Shown: piece after piece, positions 9,154-18,925 of the stretch
Layout of the letters: each line of letters opens with the position of its first letter
Numbering within the stretch: the first letter of the stretch is position 1
From: Candidatus Harpocratesius repetitus
GTDB lineage: Archaea; Asgardarchaeota; Lokiarchaeia; Sigyniarchaeales; Promethearchaeaceae
Length of the DNA: 64,000 bases
Assembly: GCA_021498095.1 (NCBI GenBank)
Contig: JAIZWK010000001.1
Span: forward strand, 2,977,450-3,041,449
Direction: 5' to 3'
Position numbers and translations under genes: made by a program
Notes under the pieces: model-generated
What the model saw: only the letters and a program-made list of their open reading frames with translations
What the model was told of the DNA's origin: nothing
The model's database searches: none

Positions 9154-10089
9154 ATGTCACCACCTAGAAAGCGCAAGTACATTCCAAATTTAGCAGAATT
9201 TTACTTTAAACCTGATTTCGATTGGAGTATTGAAGAAGCCCAACGACTTTATAACCATGTTCAAACTCAGATTCCAAATCTAAATCATAAGTTAGATAAA
9301 ATCTTTTATGGGGATTGTTTAGACTTAATTCCAACCATTGAATCTTCATCAATTGATATAGTAATTGCAGATCCTCCCTTTGGGCTTGAATTTTCAGGAA
9401 AAGAGCGTCTCTATAATCGTAATGCGGACTTAGTAATTTCAGATTATAAAGAGATTTCACACTCAGATTATAATTCCTTTTCCTTTAATTGGATTACATT
9501 ATTGCCTAGAATCTTAAAACCATCTGGTTCTGTTTATATTTTTTCAGGATGGACCAATTTAAGGTCAATTTTAAATGCATTATCACAAACTTCTCTAATA
9601 TTACGAAATCATATCATTTGGGAATATAATTTTGCCGTTTTTACAAAAAAAAAGTTTGCTACATCCCATTATCATCTGCTTTATTTAGTAAAAGATGAAA
9701 GAAAGGCATTTTTCAACCGAATTCAACATTATGAAACAGATGTATGGAAGATTCCCCGTCAATATGCACCTAATATTAAAAAAAATGGAACAAAATTACC
9801 ATTAGAATTGGTGCGAAAATGCATTAATTACAGTTCAAAACCTGGAGATGTAGTATTAGATCCATTTACAGGGAATGCAACAACTCAAATGGCAGCTAAA
9901 GGAGAATTTCGCCATTTTATAGGCTTTGAAATTAATCACAATCTTAAAAAACTAATCGAAGAAAATATAAAATCTGTTAAACCAGGTGAATTCTACAGAC
10001 CATATAAAGAACGAATTCCAGATATTGAAGAATTAAAGAAAAAATATCCAAAAGCCTATAAAGTATATTCAAAAAAAGAGCTAGCTTGA
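9154..10089 (+). CDS. DNA methyltransferase, beta group (N6-adenine or N4-cytosine)
   Basis: The catalytic motif IV, DPPFG, is at residues 73-77, and the SAM-binding FxGxx motif (VVLDPFTGNATTQMAA) follows near the C-terminus. This order (catalytic motif before SAM motif) defines the beta group. Further matches are RILKPSGSVYIFSGW, IIWEYNF and a C-terminal FIGFEINHNLKKLIEENI. It would methylate an exocyclic amino group in a specific duplex sequence; the target cannot be read. No restriction endonuclease or specificity gene is adjacent, so it looks like an orphan or regulatory methyltransferase. The start is moved to the ATG at 9154; the frame extends four codons upstream to a TTG. Confidence 0.9.
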   Translation: MSPPRKRKYIPNLAEFYFKPDFDWSIEEAQRLYNHVQTQIPNLNHKLDKIFYGDCLDLIPTIESSSIDIVIADPPFGLEFSGKERLYNRNADLVISDYKEISHSDYNSFSFNWITLLPRILKPSGSVYIFSGWTNLRSILNALSQTSLILRNHIIWEYNFAVFTKKKFATSHYHLLYLVKDERKAFFNRIQHYETDVWKIPRQYAPNIKKNGTKLPLELVRKCINYSSKPGDVVLDPFTGNATTQMAAKGEFRHFIGFEINHNLKKLIEENIKSVKPGEFYRPYKERIPDIEELKKKYPKAYKVYSKKELA

Positions 10090-10102
10090 TCTTTATTACT
10101 CT

Positions 10103-11383
10103 CTAACTAGGCATTCGAGTAATCTTGATACGTTTTGTATGCATTCTAAAAAATATATATATACCAATTGCAATGATCCCAACAGAAATTAAAACCAAGC
10201 TTTGCCAATTTTCTTGGAAAAAACTAGGTGAAGAAAAATCAGCGGAAAATCCTTCTAAAGAAGGATGATAAGTAAAATAAATAAAATACATCAGAGTCTT
10301 ACCAATAATTTTTAAACTCTCTTTTGAAATATGTTCAAGATTATCACCATGTGTATGATGATAAGACCAAGTTATCGAAGGGTCCCAAAATTTGATTATT
10401 AAATCTAATGTTGGAATGCCTTCTCGTGAAAAAGAAACGTGATCATCCAAAATTGAATATGAATTTGCTTCAAGAGGAAAAGTTTGAGTATATCCAATAT
10501 GATTTCCAACTTTAAAAAATCGATCTTGCAAATCAGGGCTGGAATGACTTTCATGTATAAATTCTAAATCTTCTCCACCAACCATATCTAAAAGAATAAA
10601 GCTTTTAATCGAATTCAAACTTTGATTGGCACTAAAATAATTATCTGGATGACTTTTCATATCATTTACTAAATATGAACTTCCTTCACACCAACTAAAG
10701 TTAGGTAATCCATATCTCCCTAAACTTAAGCCTTGATCCTCTGCATCTAAAAACAAAAACCAAAATTCGTAATCCCATTTCACCTCAGATTGAGAAATAA
10801 GCCGGGCAATTTCCATTAAAACTGCAACTCCACTGGCTCCATCATTTGCACCTTCTATTGGAAAATCTTTACGACTTTCATCAGGATCCTTCTCTGCCAC
10901 GGCTCTTGAATCAAAATGGGCGGCAAAAATCAAGATTTTATCTTTCCCTTCATTATATTTTGCGATAATGTTTTTACAAAGCCATTCTTTTTGATTTCTA
11001 ATAAGAGTAAAGGGATATATACTTACATTTGTAAAATTTTTCATTGTTGAAGAAATCCATGATATACATTGATCACTTGCATTTGAACTCGGAATTCTAT
11101 ATCCAAAATCAATTTGTTGTGCAATCATATCATATACATTTGATTCATTATAAGAATTGATTAGCAAGAGATCTTCTTCATTTAAAGTAGAAAATGATGA
11201 TGCAGAGTTTGGATTTTGTGAATAAAAAGGATAATTTTGTTCTACTATCGATAATTGAGCGTGAATTTTCTCATTTTGGAGCAAAAAAGGATATACTTTA
11301 AAATAGAGAGTGCTAAAATTTCCAATAAGTATTCCTGTTAACAGAATTGCAACAATACATGATTTTATGTTCTTAATCTCCAT
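10103..11383 (-). CDS. Membrane-anchored M28 family zinc peptidase / glutaminyl-cyclase-like protein
   Basis: An N-terminal membrane segment (SCIVAILLTGILIGNFSTLYF) leads to an extracellular M28 fold. Metal-site motifs are AAHFDSR, EGANDGASGVAVLMEIAR and FLFLDAEDQG, with a late DDHVSFSREGIPTLDLI and HHTHGDNLEHIS. The LLDMVGGED and DHxxF segments resemble glutaminyl cyclases as much as aminopeptidases, so either peptide trimming or N-terminal pyroglutamate formation is possible. A C-terminal membrane segment (LVLISVGIIAIGIYIFF) makes it anchored at both ends. The ATG at 11383 is preceded by GAGG; a TTG one codon earlier is less likely. It converges on the methyltransferase gene with a 13-base gap. 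Confidence 0.83.
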   Translation of the reverse strand: MEIKNIKSCIVAILLTGILIGNFSTLYFKVYPFLLQNEKIHAQLSIVEQNYPFYSQNPNSASSFSTLNEEDLLLINSYNESNVYDMIAQQIDFGYRIPSSNASDQCISWISSTMKNFTNVSIYPFTLIRNQKEWLCKNIIAKYNEGKDKILIFAAHFDSRAVAEKDPDESRKDFPIEGANDGASGVAVLMEIARLISQSEVKWDYEFWFLFLDAEDQGLSLGRYGLPNFSWCEGSSYLVNDMKSHPDNYFSANQSLNSIKSFILLDMVGGEDLEFIHESHSSPDLQDRFFKVGNHIGYTQTFPLEANSYSILDDHVSFSREGIPTLDLIIKFWDPSITWSYHHTHGDNLEHISKESLKIIGKTLMYFIYFTYHPSLEGFSADFSSPSFFQENWQSLVLISVGIIAIGIYIFFRMHTKRIKITRMPS

Positions 11384-12162
11384 CAAACCTCAATTATAAA
11401 AAAAATTTTTATAAGAATAAGTTTAAAAATCTAGCTCTGAACTTAAAATTTACCTTGCAACTTAGATTTAAGCCAAAAATTAGAGATTGATAAAAAAATA
11501 AATAAAAAAATATAAAATAGGTTAGGATACAATAATCATGATAAATTTGCGGAGGATTATCGATTATTATGGCTAAGCTATTTTAAAGCTAATTTCTCCC
11601 AACCTAATCTTATAATATCAATTCAGATATTTAAACATTACCTTCAAAACGGTTATTTCCATGCTTGGTTAGAAACATATATTTGTAAATACTCATATCA
11701 ATATGGGTTATCCGATTAAATTTTCTGAATATCCAGAAAAGAGCCTAAATTTTAACAAAATTACGATGAAATTCATCAAATTGTGATTAACGATCTTTGA
11801 TTTCCTTTGATAAAATTTTATTATTAATTGGTTGATTAATCATTGACGAAATCTAGTTATTGGGTTCTTCCAAATATGAATGAGCTAAAAAGAAATTCTT
11901 CGGAAACAAGTCAATTTTTCTGTGTGTGATTCTTAAAAAATGTGAGTGAAATATTCTATTTCATAAATTTTATAATATATTCAAACAAATATGGTGATAT
12001 TGTTTTCTCAATTGACCAAATAATCTTAATTCTTTTAGATTTCTCAAAATTAACCGTCATAAGAATTTCCCTTTATTTATATTTTTTTTATGATTTCATT
12101 CTTTTGAAAAATGAAGATAAAAGAATTTTTTAAGATTTATTGTGACTTACTAAAGTAGTCGA
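11384..12162. other. Long intergenic stretch without a convincing gene
   Basis: About 780 bases lie between two divergently transcribed genes. There are short repeats (for example AAGCTA twice near 11575-11600), and a GTG-initiated frame of 63 codons at 11942-12133 is rich in Phe/Ile and lacks a ribosome-binding site. I see no tRNA, no conserved RNA motif and no protein-coding signal I would defend. The right end should carry the sirtuin promoter. Confidence 0.5.
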
Positions 12163-12921
12163 ATGGGAGAATATTTTGATCCACAAATATCTATTGCAAT
12201 TGACCTTTTGCGATATAGTAATAAAATTGTTGCTTTTACAGGAGCTGGAATTTCAACAGCTTCTGGTATTGATGATTTCAGATCACCTGGAGGGCTTTGG
12301 ACGCAATTTAATCCGTTAAAGTATGCAAATTATTCAGTTTTCCTAAAAACACCAAAATATTATTGGCAATTAGAAAAAGCTTTGATACCTAAATTTGAAA
12401 ATGCAAAACCAAACAAAGCACATAAAGCTTTAGTTTCATTAGAAAAGAAAGGAAAATTAAAAGCAATTATTACTCAAAATATTGACAATTTCCATCAAGA
12501 CGCAGGTTCAAAAGTACCCATAGTTGAACTTCATGGAAATATGAATCATGCTTATTGCATGGATTGTTATACCCCAATTAAACGGAACTATATTTTAAAG
12601 TGGTTGAAGCGAAAATCTGGGATTCCTATATGCCCAAAATGTGGAGGCAGGATAAAAACAAATATAGTTCTGTTTAATGAACCAATAGCCGAAGATTTGC
12701 TGGAAGAAGCAACAAAATATGCAGAAGATTGTGAAATCATGCTGGTATTGGGTTCATCTTTAACTGTTTTTCCAGCTAATCAAATTCCTTTACTAGCAAG
12801 AAAGGCGGGAGCAAAACTAATTTTTATAAATAAAGATCCTACTTTTATGGATAAATATGCCACACTACGAATGTTGGGAAATTTAGAAACATATTTGCCG
12901 ATGATAATTAATTCTATTTAA
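12163..12921 (+). CDS. NAD-dependent protein deacylase, sirtuin (Sir2) family
   Basis: It removes acetyl or longer acyl groups from lysines using NAD+. Visible motifs are VAFTGAGISTASGI at 23-36 (NAD-binding), TQNID at 104-108, catalytic H124 in ELHGN, a zinc site formed by C132, C135, C157 and C160, and LVLGSSLTVFPA for the Rossmann core. Length (252) is normal for the family. In the usual GI-P-DFRS motif the proline is replaced by Asp37, giving SGIDDFRSP, and the usual GE after VVLF reads NE; both lie around the NAD/acyl site and might tune specificity. The neighbouring GNAT acetyltransferase on the same strand could supply opposing activity, though nothing proves the pair act together. Confidence 0.93.
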   Translation: MGEYFDPQISIAIDLLRYSNKIVAFTGAGISTASGIDDFRSPGGLWTQFNPLKYANYSVFLKTPKYYWQLEKALIPKFENAKPNKAHKALVSLEKKGKLKAIITQNIDNFHQDAGSKVPIVELHGNMNHAYCMDCYTPIKRNYILKWLKRKSGIPICPKCGGRIKTNIVLFNEPIAEDLLEEATKYAEDCEIMLVLGSSLTVFPANQIPLLARKAGAKLIFINKDPTFMDKYATLRMLGNLETYLPMIINSI

Positions 12922-13063
12922 AAAAAGGAGAAAAAAAAAAGTAGAATAGAAAGATGCAAATTATAATAAATGGAAGAAAGTCAAAATTGTAATAAATATA
13001 ATAGAATCGATTAAAATGATAAATAATATTTGAAAATGAACACAAGAGAAGGAATGAAAATCA

Positions 13064-13882
13064 ATGGGAAAAAAAGATAAGAAAAATAATAGTAAATCTA
13101 AAGATAAACGAAATCCAGTTGGAAAAATTGAAACTCATTATGCAGATTATAATTTTGATTATGTGACTCCTGAAGAATATCCTCTTTCTGAAAATAATGA
13201 GAAAAAAAAGAAAAGAAAATATCAAAATATTAAAAATAAAGAAAGTTCATTATCAATTAACGAGACTCCATTTAGAGGAAAGCTTCTTCACATCTTTACA
13301 CCAACCTATACAACCGAATTAATCAAATATCAAGCACATCCCGGCGAAGAAAAAGAAGAGACAGGATATATTCCTCAAGATTATACATATATTCAAATGA
13401 AACTAGATATGGATGAAATAACTGAAGAGTTTTCTAAAGAATTAGAGCATTATAGAATTTCTGGAATTAAAATACGAAAAGCCACTTTAGACGATCTTTC
13501 CATTTTTGTAAAATTATATAATCGTGCGTTCATGCGTGGTTCAGATCCATGGAGTCCTGCAACAGAACAACAGTTTAAAGAAATTTTGGAACATAAAACT
13601 ACTGTTGTTCTCTTAGCTTCTATCCAAGATGAAGATGTGGGATTTATCATTATTGATCTGGAAGAAAATGGGGAAGTTGGCGTAATATGTGGTTTGGGCA
13701 CAGATCCCAGATGGCAACGCCGTGGAATTGCAAGATTTTTAGGAATTTCAGCATGGGATTACTTCAAACAACGAAATGTAAAAGAACTTCGCTGTGAAGT
13801 ATATGAAAAAAATCTACCGTCATATAAATTGATAAAAAGTCTGCATTTTGAAGAATGTGGAAGAAAAGTATATCAGTTTTAA
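13064..13882 (+). CDS. GNAT family N-acetyltransferase with a basic N-terminal extension
   Basis: The C-terminal ~150 residues are a GNAT fold: IRKATLDDLSIFVKLYNRAF, then VGVICGLGTDPRWQRRGIARFL carrying the acetyl-CoA loop (Q/R-x-x-G-I-A, here QRRGIA), and a final LPSYKLIKSLHFEECG. The first ~110 residues are hydrophilic and very rich in Lys/Asn/Glu, starting GKKDKKNNSKSKDKR, and are probably disordered. The substrate cannot be predicted. It lies about 140 bases after the sirtuin gene in the same direction. The ATG follows a GAAGG ribosome-binding site. Confidence 0.83.
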   Translation: MGKKDKKNNSKSKDKRNPVGKIETHYADYNFDYVTPEEYPLSENNEKKKKRKYQNIKNKESSLSINETPFRGKLLHIFTPTYTTELIKYQAHPGEEKEETGYIPQDYTYIQMKLDMDEITEEFSKELEHYRISGIKIRKATLDDLSIFVKLYNRAFMRGSDPWSPATEQQFKEILEHKTTVVLLASIQDEDVGFIIIDLEENGEVGVICGLGTDPRWQRRGIARFLGISAWDYFKQRNVKELRCEVYEKNLPSYKLIKSLHFEECGRKVYQF

Positions 13883-14223
13883 TAAGATCAAGAAAGTTTT
13901 TTTTCCTTATGGTACCACATGTTTTCTTATGAAACACCAGCAAAACCTTAATGAATTGCTCTAAAATTTATTTACATAAGGTAAATATAAAATTTCCAGA
14001 TAAAGATCAAAATTCTTTTCATCTGGAGAAAAATTTTTACTTTAAAGCAATTTCAAAGTAATTACTAAAAATTTCAAATAATTCAATATCAGAAAGAGTA
14101 ATTTATAAATCATAAAAAATGAGCAATAAATCTATAAAGATGGTCTATAGATCATTAAAAATTATTTCCATTTTATAAAAATTAATTACAATTAATTTTT
14201 CAATTAAAAGAAAGGTAAAAAAA
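13883..14223 (+). promoter_or_regulatory. Leader region of the ABC exporter operon with two stem-loops
   Basis: A first inverted repeat at 13993-14029 (TTTCCAGAT pairing with ATCTGGAGA with one G-T pair, plus an inner AAAGA/TCTTT stem) could be a terminator or operator. A second, at 14177-14200, has perfect 10-base AT-only arms (AAAAATTAAT and ATTAATTTTT) around a TACA loop. It ends 23 bases before the ATG at 14224 and could affect initiation or bind a regulator. No gene is visible in this stretch. Confidence 0.4.
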
Positions 14224-15036
14224 ATGGTAGAAAACACGCAATTTATGGTTGAAGTAAAAAACTTGGTAAAGCATTTCGATGAAGTGAAAGCAGTCGATGG
14301 AATTTCCTTTAATATTAAAAAAGGAGAAATTTTTGGACTTTTAGGCCCTAATGGTGCCGGAAAAACAACCACAGTAAAACTTTTGCTTGGACTATTAGAA
14401 GCAAATCAAGGAAACATTAGCATACTAGGATTTGATCCTGAAAAAGATGAAGTGGCGTTAAAATCACGAATTGGTTATGTTTCAGAAGAACCTCTTATTT
14501 ATAAGTCGCTAACTCCACGCGAATTATTTAATTTTATTGCATCAATTAGGAATCTAAACGGAGATGATGTATCAGCAAAGCTGGCACAATATTTAGAAAG
14601 TTTGGGTGCAATTGAATATTATGAAAGGTTGATTTCAACACTTTCTCGTGGTAATAAACAAAAAATACAAATAATTGCTGCAATACTTCACGATCCTGAT
14701 CTTCTTATCATGGATGAACCCCTCGCAGGTTTAGATGCAAAATCAGTTAAGGTTGTGAAAGAAATCTTGGAATTACACACAGAACGTGGTGGTTCAGTCT
14801 TGTTTTCAACCCATATCATGGAAATTGCCGAGGATATCTGTGATCGGATAGGAATCATAAATCGTGGAAAAATGGTTGCTATGGGAACATTTGAAGAACT
14901 TAGACATATGGCAAAGGATATTGATTCTACTATGGATTTAGAAGATATTTTCTTAAAACTAACAGAACAAGACGAATCTATAAAAGATATCATTAAAAAA
15001 TTACGAATTACTATGAAATCAACAAATGGAAGTTAA
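14224..15036 (+). CDS. ABC transporter ATP-binding protein (ABC-2/drug-exporter type)
   Basis: Walker A is GPNGAGKTT at 41-49. The signature is LSRGNKQKIQ, Walker B is DLLIMDEP with the catalytic glutamate, the D-loop is LAGLDAKS and the switch histidine is in LFSTHIM. The C-terminal tail after residue 220 is the short accessory domain typical of CcmA/NatA-like exporters. It powers the permease encoded 54 bases downstream. The start has an AAAGG ribosome-binding site. The substrate is unknown; exporters of this class handle drugs, lipids, ions or peptides. Confidence 0.95.
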   Translation: MVENTQFMVEVKNLVKHFDEVKAVDGISFNIKKGEIFGLLGPNGAGKTTTVKLLLGLLEANQGNISILGFDPEKDEVALKSRIGYVSEEPLIYKSLTPRELFNFIASIRNLNGDDVSAKLAQYLESLGAIEYYERLISTLSRGNKQKIQIIAAILHDPDLLIMDEPLAGLDAKSVKVVKEILELHTERGGSVLFSTHIMEIAEDICDRIGIINRGKMVAMGTFEELRHMAKDIDSTMDLEDIFLKLTEQDESIKDIIKKLRITMKSTNGS

Positions 15037-15090
15037 TAATCGGAGAATTTTGTTCAAAATAGAAAAATATAACACTTAGGTGATTAATGA

Positions 15091-16806
15091 ATGAACACAA
15101 AACAACTATACAAAATCTCAAAATACTCCTATAACGAAGCATTTTTAGAATCTACCTTAAATATGGCAGGAGCCAATCAGCAGCAGATTTTAGAAAGATT
15201 AAAAAAGAATTCAAAGTATATCAGAAATCAACGCTTAACCTCCAAGATAGTAATGGCAATTTATTTGGCACTTTTCATCTTTGTACCAATACAATCATTA
15301 GGGATGATGAAGTCAGCACTTTCACAAAATACACCTATACCACAAATTTTGCTTGCCAGCAGCGGTATGATTGGTGTATTTTTATTCTTGCAGGTTTTTT
15401 ATCTTTTAATGTTTGGATTATTTACTTCTACAGGATTATTCACACCAGATAGCTATCGATGGCTATCCACCCTACCAATTGAAAGAAAAAAGATGCCTAT
15501 AATTGGATTATTCACATTATTTAGAGGAATGAATATTCAAATTGTCATTATGACATTGGTTTTTCCAATTTCTGTTCTTGTAATAACTATGAATCCTTTA
15601 TTGACAATTATAGCATTAATTGAATCGTTTTTGGTAACGATTTTCTCTATTGCACTTTTAGTTATTTTTGGAGCAAAGTTTACTAAACTGATCAATAGCA
15701 ATATCGGAAATAACAAGGGCGCCACTTTAATTCGAATAGGAGTAATTTTTGGTTATATACTGGGCACAATAATGGCGTCTGTAGGGATCCAGATGGTAAA
15801 CCCAATTATGGTTAAATTCTTAAGTACCATGCCTCTTCCAATAGATCAATTGACAACACTTAATAAATGGTTATCTTTAATTCCCTTCCCGATGAATGCA
15901 GGATATTTAATTACAATGGGTATAATTGGCTTTTCTACCTTTAACACAGAAGTTTTACTTTTTGCTTTTGGAGGAATTTTAATCTTTTTTTTGGTTGATT
16001 ATCGACTGGCAAAACGTGCTTTAAATATTTTTTATCAATCTATAAAGTTGGAGCAGGGAGTTAAAAATACTGGGAAAATCTCTACTATAGATGATATCAA
16101 AGTTAAATCTAGCAATCAAATGAAAGCATTTTTCTTGAAGGATGCACAAAATATTACACGAGACATTCAATCCCTTATGTTTATAATAATGCCGATAATT
16201 TTACCTTTAATTGCTTTTATAGCTGCTGGGACTTCGAGTGGAAGTGAAGGGGGAGAGTCTGGAACTGATGTATTATATGTATTGACTATATTTTACATGT
16301 TTATGGGTGCATTTATGCTGATAATTGGTGTGATTGATATAGAAAAATCAGGTTCAACAGTATTAGCATCTCTTCCCATTAAGATTCGTGAACAGGCAAA
16401 AGCAAAAATACTATGGACATTGATTATAATTCCTATTGCAAACCTTCTTCCAACCATATTTTTTATAGGAAAACCGATTTATGGAGAAATTATTATTGAA
16501 TTTCTCATAATAATTCCAATGGGGATAGTGTTTGCAGTATTTATTATGGAACTTAAAGTATTTTTCTTTGGAAAGATGAAATATAAATTCGTATTAGATG
16601 AAGTCTATATTGAACGTAAAGTCGGAAAATATATTACAATAATAATTATTGGATTGATAATAGCGATATCTTACATGATATTAATTGGATATTTACTTAC
16701 TACAACATCTCTAGGTTATACAGCAATAATATTAGTTGCAATAGAAATCGTACTTGGTATTGGAGTATATCTTATTTTTAATAAAATGTTTCCAAAAATC
16801 AAATGA
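15091..16806 (+). CDS. ABC transporter permease, ABC-2-like, partner of the preceding ATPase
   Basis: 571 residues with a hydrophilic N-terminus (about 1-50) and around 12 hydrophobic segments in two groups of about six (roughly 55-320 and 360-565), separated by a hydrophilic linker that includes KLEQGVKNTGKISTIDDIK. The doubled arrangement suggests that one chain supplies both half-permeases or that the dimer is unusually large. It follows the ATPase gene directly on the same strand, and GGTGAT precedes the ATG. The annotation rests on topology and position; there is no strongly conserved motif to read. Transported compound unknown. Confidence 0.82.
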   Translation: MNTKQLYKISKYSYNEAFLESTLNMAGANQQQILERLKKNSKYIRNQRLTSKIVMAIYLALFIFVPIQSLGMMKSALSQNTPIPQILLASSGMIGVFLFLQVFYLLMFGLFTSTGLFTPDSYRWLSTLPIERKKMPIIGLFTLFRGMNIQIVIMTLVFPISVLVITMNPLLTIIALIESFLVTIFSIALLVIFGAKFTKLINSNIGNNKGATLIRIGVIFGYILGTIMASVGIQMVNPIMVKFLSTMPLPIDQLTTLNKWLSLIPFPMNAGYLITMGIIGFSTFNTEVLLFAFGGILIFFLVDYRLAKRALNIFYQSIKLEQGVKNTGKISTIDDIKVKSSNQMKAFFLKDAQNITRDIQSLMFIIMPIILPLIAFIAAGTSSGSEGGESGTDVLYVLTIFYMFMGAFMLIIGVIDIEKSGSTVLASLPIKIREQAKAKILWTLIIIPIANLLPTIFFIGKPIYGEIIIEFLIIIPMGIVFAVFIMELKVFFFGKMKYKFVLDEVYIERKVGKYITIIIIGLIIAISYMILIGYLLTTTSLGYTAIILVAIEIVLGIGVYLIFNKMFPKIK

Positions 16807-16885
16807 TTAAATAACCTCAATAAGAATTTATTTAAAAAATCTTAAAGTAAAGAATTAAGTGACAATTTTTTTCTTTCTTCACTTT

Positions 16886-18635
16886 TTAACTTTTATCTCC
16901 TAGATCTAAAATGGATTTAGCACATAAATTAAGCCCAGTTTCCCACAAACGTAGCAAATAGAACTTGGCAGACCATTTTGTACGGCTCATTTTCTCCAGT
17001 TTTTTTCGGATATGTCGACGGCGAGAATTCCACGGAACAATATTGTGAACGCGACCCCGTTCTTGTACTAAAAGATCCAGCAGTTTATGTCGCTGCCATT
17101 GATTATACAGTTCTAATCCTGCGATCCAATAAAATTGTCGTCGTGTAGATTTTTGGGAACGACTCTTATGTAAAAACTGGTATTTCGTATCTCGAAAACC
17201 ATTTTCAATCCCTCATCGTTCATGATAATCTTTTGCAAATTTGATAAATTTTCCGTTTAACTTAGTAGTATCTTCTCCGGGTGCAGTTGAGATGGTAAAG
17301 AAAGTGACAGCATGAATTAATTTTTTTTCTCTTCCAAACGAATTTTGTGATTATAGAGTGAATAACAGAGGCGATAAAGTAGTTCTTCCTCTGCATTGCT
17401 TAACTTTTTCCGTCGTTTGGCTTTCCTATATTTGAGTCGGTGTGGATTTTTTTTAGTCGCTTGTTAGAATTTGAAATACTTATCTTCAGCGAGTTTTAAC
17501 TGCTCCCGGATAGAAAGCAATTTATTTTGGATTGAAAAAGCTTCATTTCTTATAGATTCAAATGATCTGGATTTTCCTTTTTGATATTCATCTACTAAAA
17601 CAACCTGGGCCACAAGAATCTTATAATATCCATCTTCATAAAGAACATTATATTTACGGCATAAATCTCGAAGCTTCGGTGGACAATAATGGTTCAACTG
17701 CATAGATTGTAGAGAAACTTGCTTTAATTTGTCATCAATCAGAAAATTCCATATAGATTCTTTTTTCTCTGCAGAAAATTTAGTTGATACACTACAACGG
17801 ATAAACTCAGACGGTAGGTTAAAGCCCCGCATTTTTCCCAAATAAAAAAGTGCAAAAAATTCAGAGTTATAATAATCCCTATCGGCTTCAATTAATTCAA
17901 CTTGACACTTTGCCTCTTCTACAGCGGATATTTTATTTTGTTAATAAAGGATCCATGGCTGAAGGTTGCTATTTGTGTTTGCAACTTTATGTTCATTGAA
18001 ATGATTAAATCCCAAGAACTTTTGATGAGTAATATCATATATGGCTGAGTGATTAAAGCCGGTTCCCCATACTTTCCGTTGCCCGATTCTAACGTATGAA
18101 TATTGATTATTTTTATACTTCGTGGAGACTTTTTCGTGCGTCATATCAATCGCAAGAGCGACAGACTTAGATTTTGCATGATAATCGTCTAATATCTTCA
18201 ATTCCTTTTTATATTCACGCTCTAAATGCTCGTCAAGTTGATTTTTTGTCATTTGTGGAATGTAAGCTTGAACACAAGATCTACTTGTAAAAAGTAAGTT
18301 TGCTGGTTGATCTAGATTGAATTTTTTTAAGATTTGCTCTAATATGCGCTTAGGATCTTCAGTATCGGCAATGGATTTAAGAATGGATAAAAAAAAGTTG
18401 AAATTGATTTTAAGAGCTGATGAGCAAATGCAGTGTCTGAATTTGTAAGAATGGCAGTTATTTGGGTTAAACCAATTCTATTTAGGACTTCTGAAGAAGA
18501 ATGGGGGATTTTTGCCTGTTTTGATGGTTGATCAAAAAGACTGATGAAATCCGTAAATTCTTTTAAGAGCTCCGTATTATTAATCATGGGATTTAAGACC
18601 TCTTTTAGGGAATATTGTAGAGTGATTGGCGACAA
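16886..18635 (-). pseudogene. Decayed IS4-like DDE transposase
   Basis: Read on the minus strand, homologous-looking segments occur in different frames and are broken by stops. The N-terminal piece (18339-18635) shifts frame near an eight-base poly-A run at 18389-18396. The next piece, open from about 18345 to 17941, contains LAIDMTHEK, a candidate first catalytic Asp. The third (about 17930-17464) starts with EADRDYYNSEFF, a candidate second Asp. The last (about 17230-16886) carries the IS4-family signature Y-(2)-R-(3)-E-(6)-K in YHER-stop-GIENGFRDTK, where the expected Trp is a TGA stop at 17213-17215. At least four lesions mean it is non-functional. I could not find terminal inverted repeats or a target-site duplication. 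Confidence 0.8.
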
Positions 18636-18925
18636 TCTATAATCTTAAATCTCTTTTGTACTTTTTGATTCGTTTCTTAGCATTTTTCTTGATAAATTAC
18701 CACGCCTGATTCGTTTAATTATAGAAATCTTTCCTTCAGTTCAGTTACTCAAGTTACAAAAATAATTCCTTTCAAAAGCCGAAGGCAGAACAAACTCTCC
18801 GAGATCAGAATGAAAAAAGTGGTTTTTTGTCGTCCATTTCAAGTGTTTAAATGGAAGTCATTTTCTGTTCTTTTTCTTCCCTTTCTTGTGATAATTTTTT
18901 GCATATCACTATATTACTTTTTAAT

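Noticed and set aside
11942..12133. Possible 63-codon gene in the 11.4-12.2 kb gap
   Set aside because: It begins with GTG without a ribosome-binding site, and its Phe/Ile-rich content is what AT-rich non-coding DNA gives.
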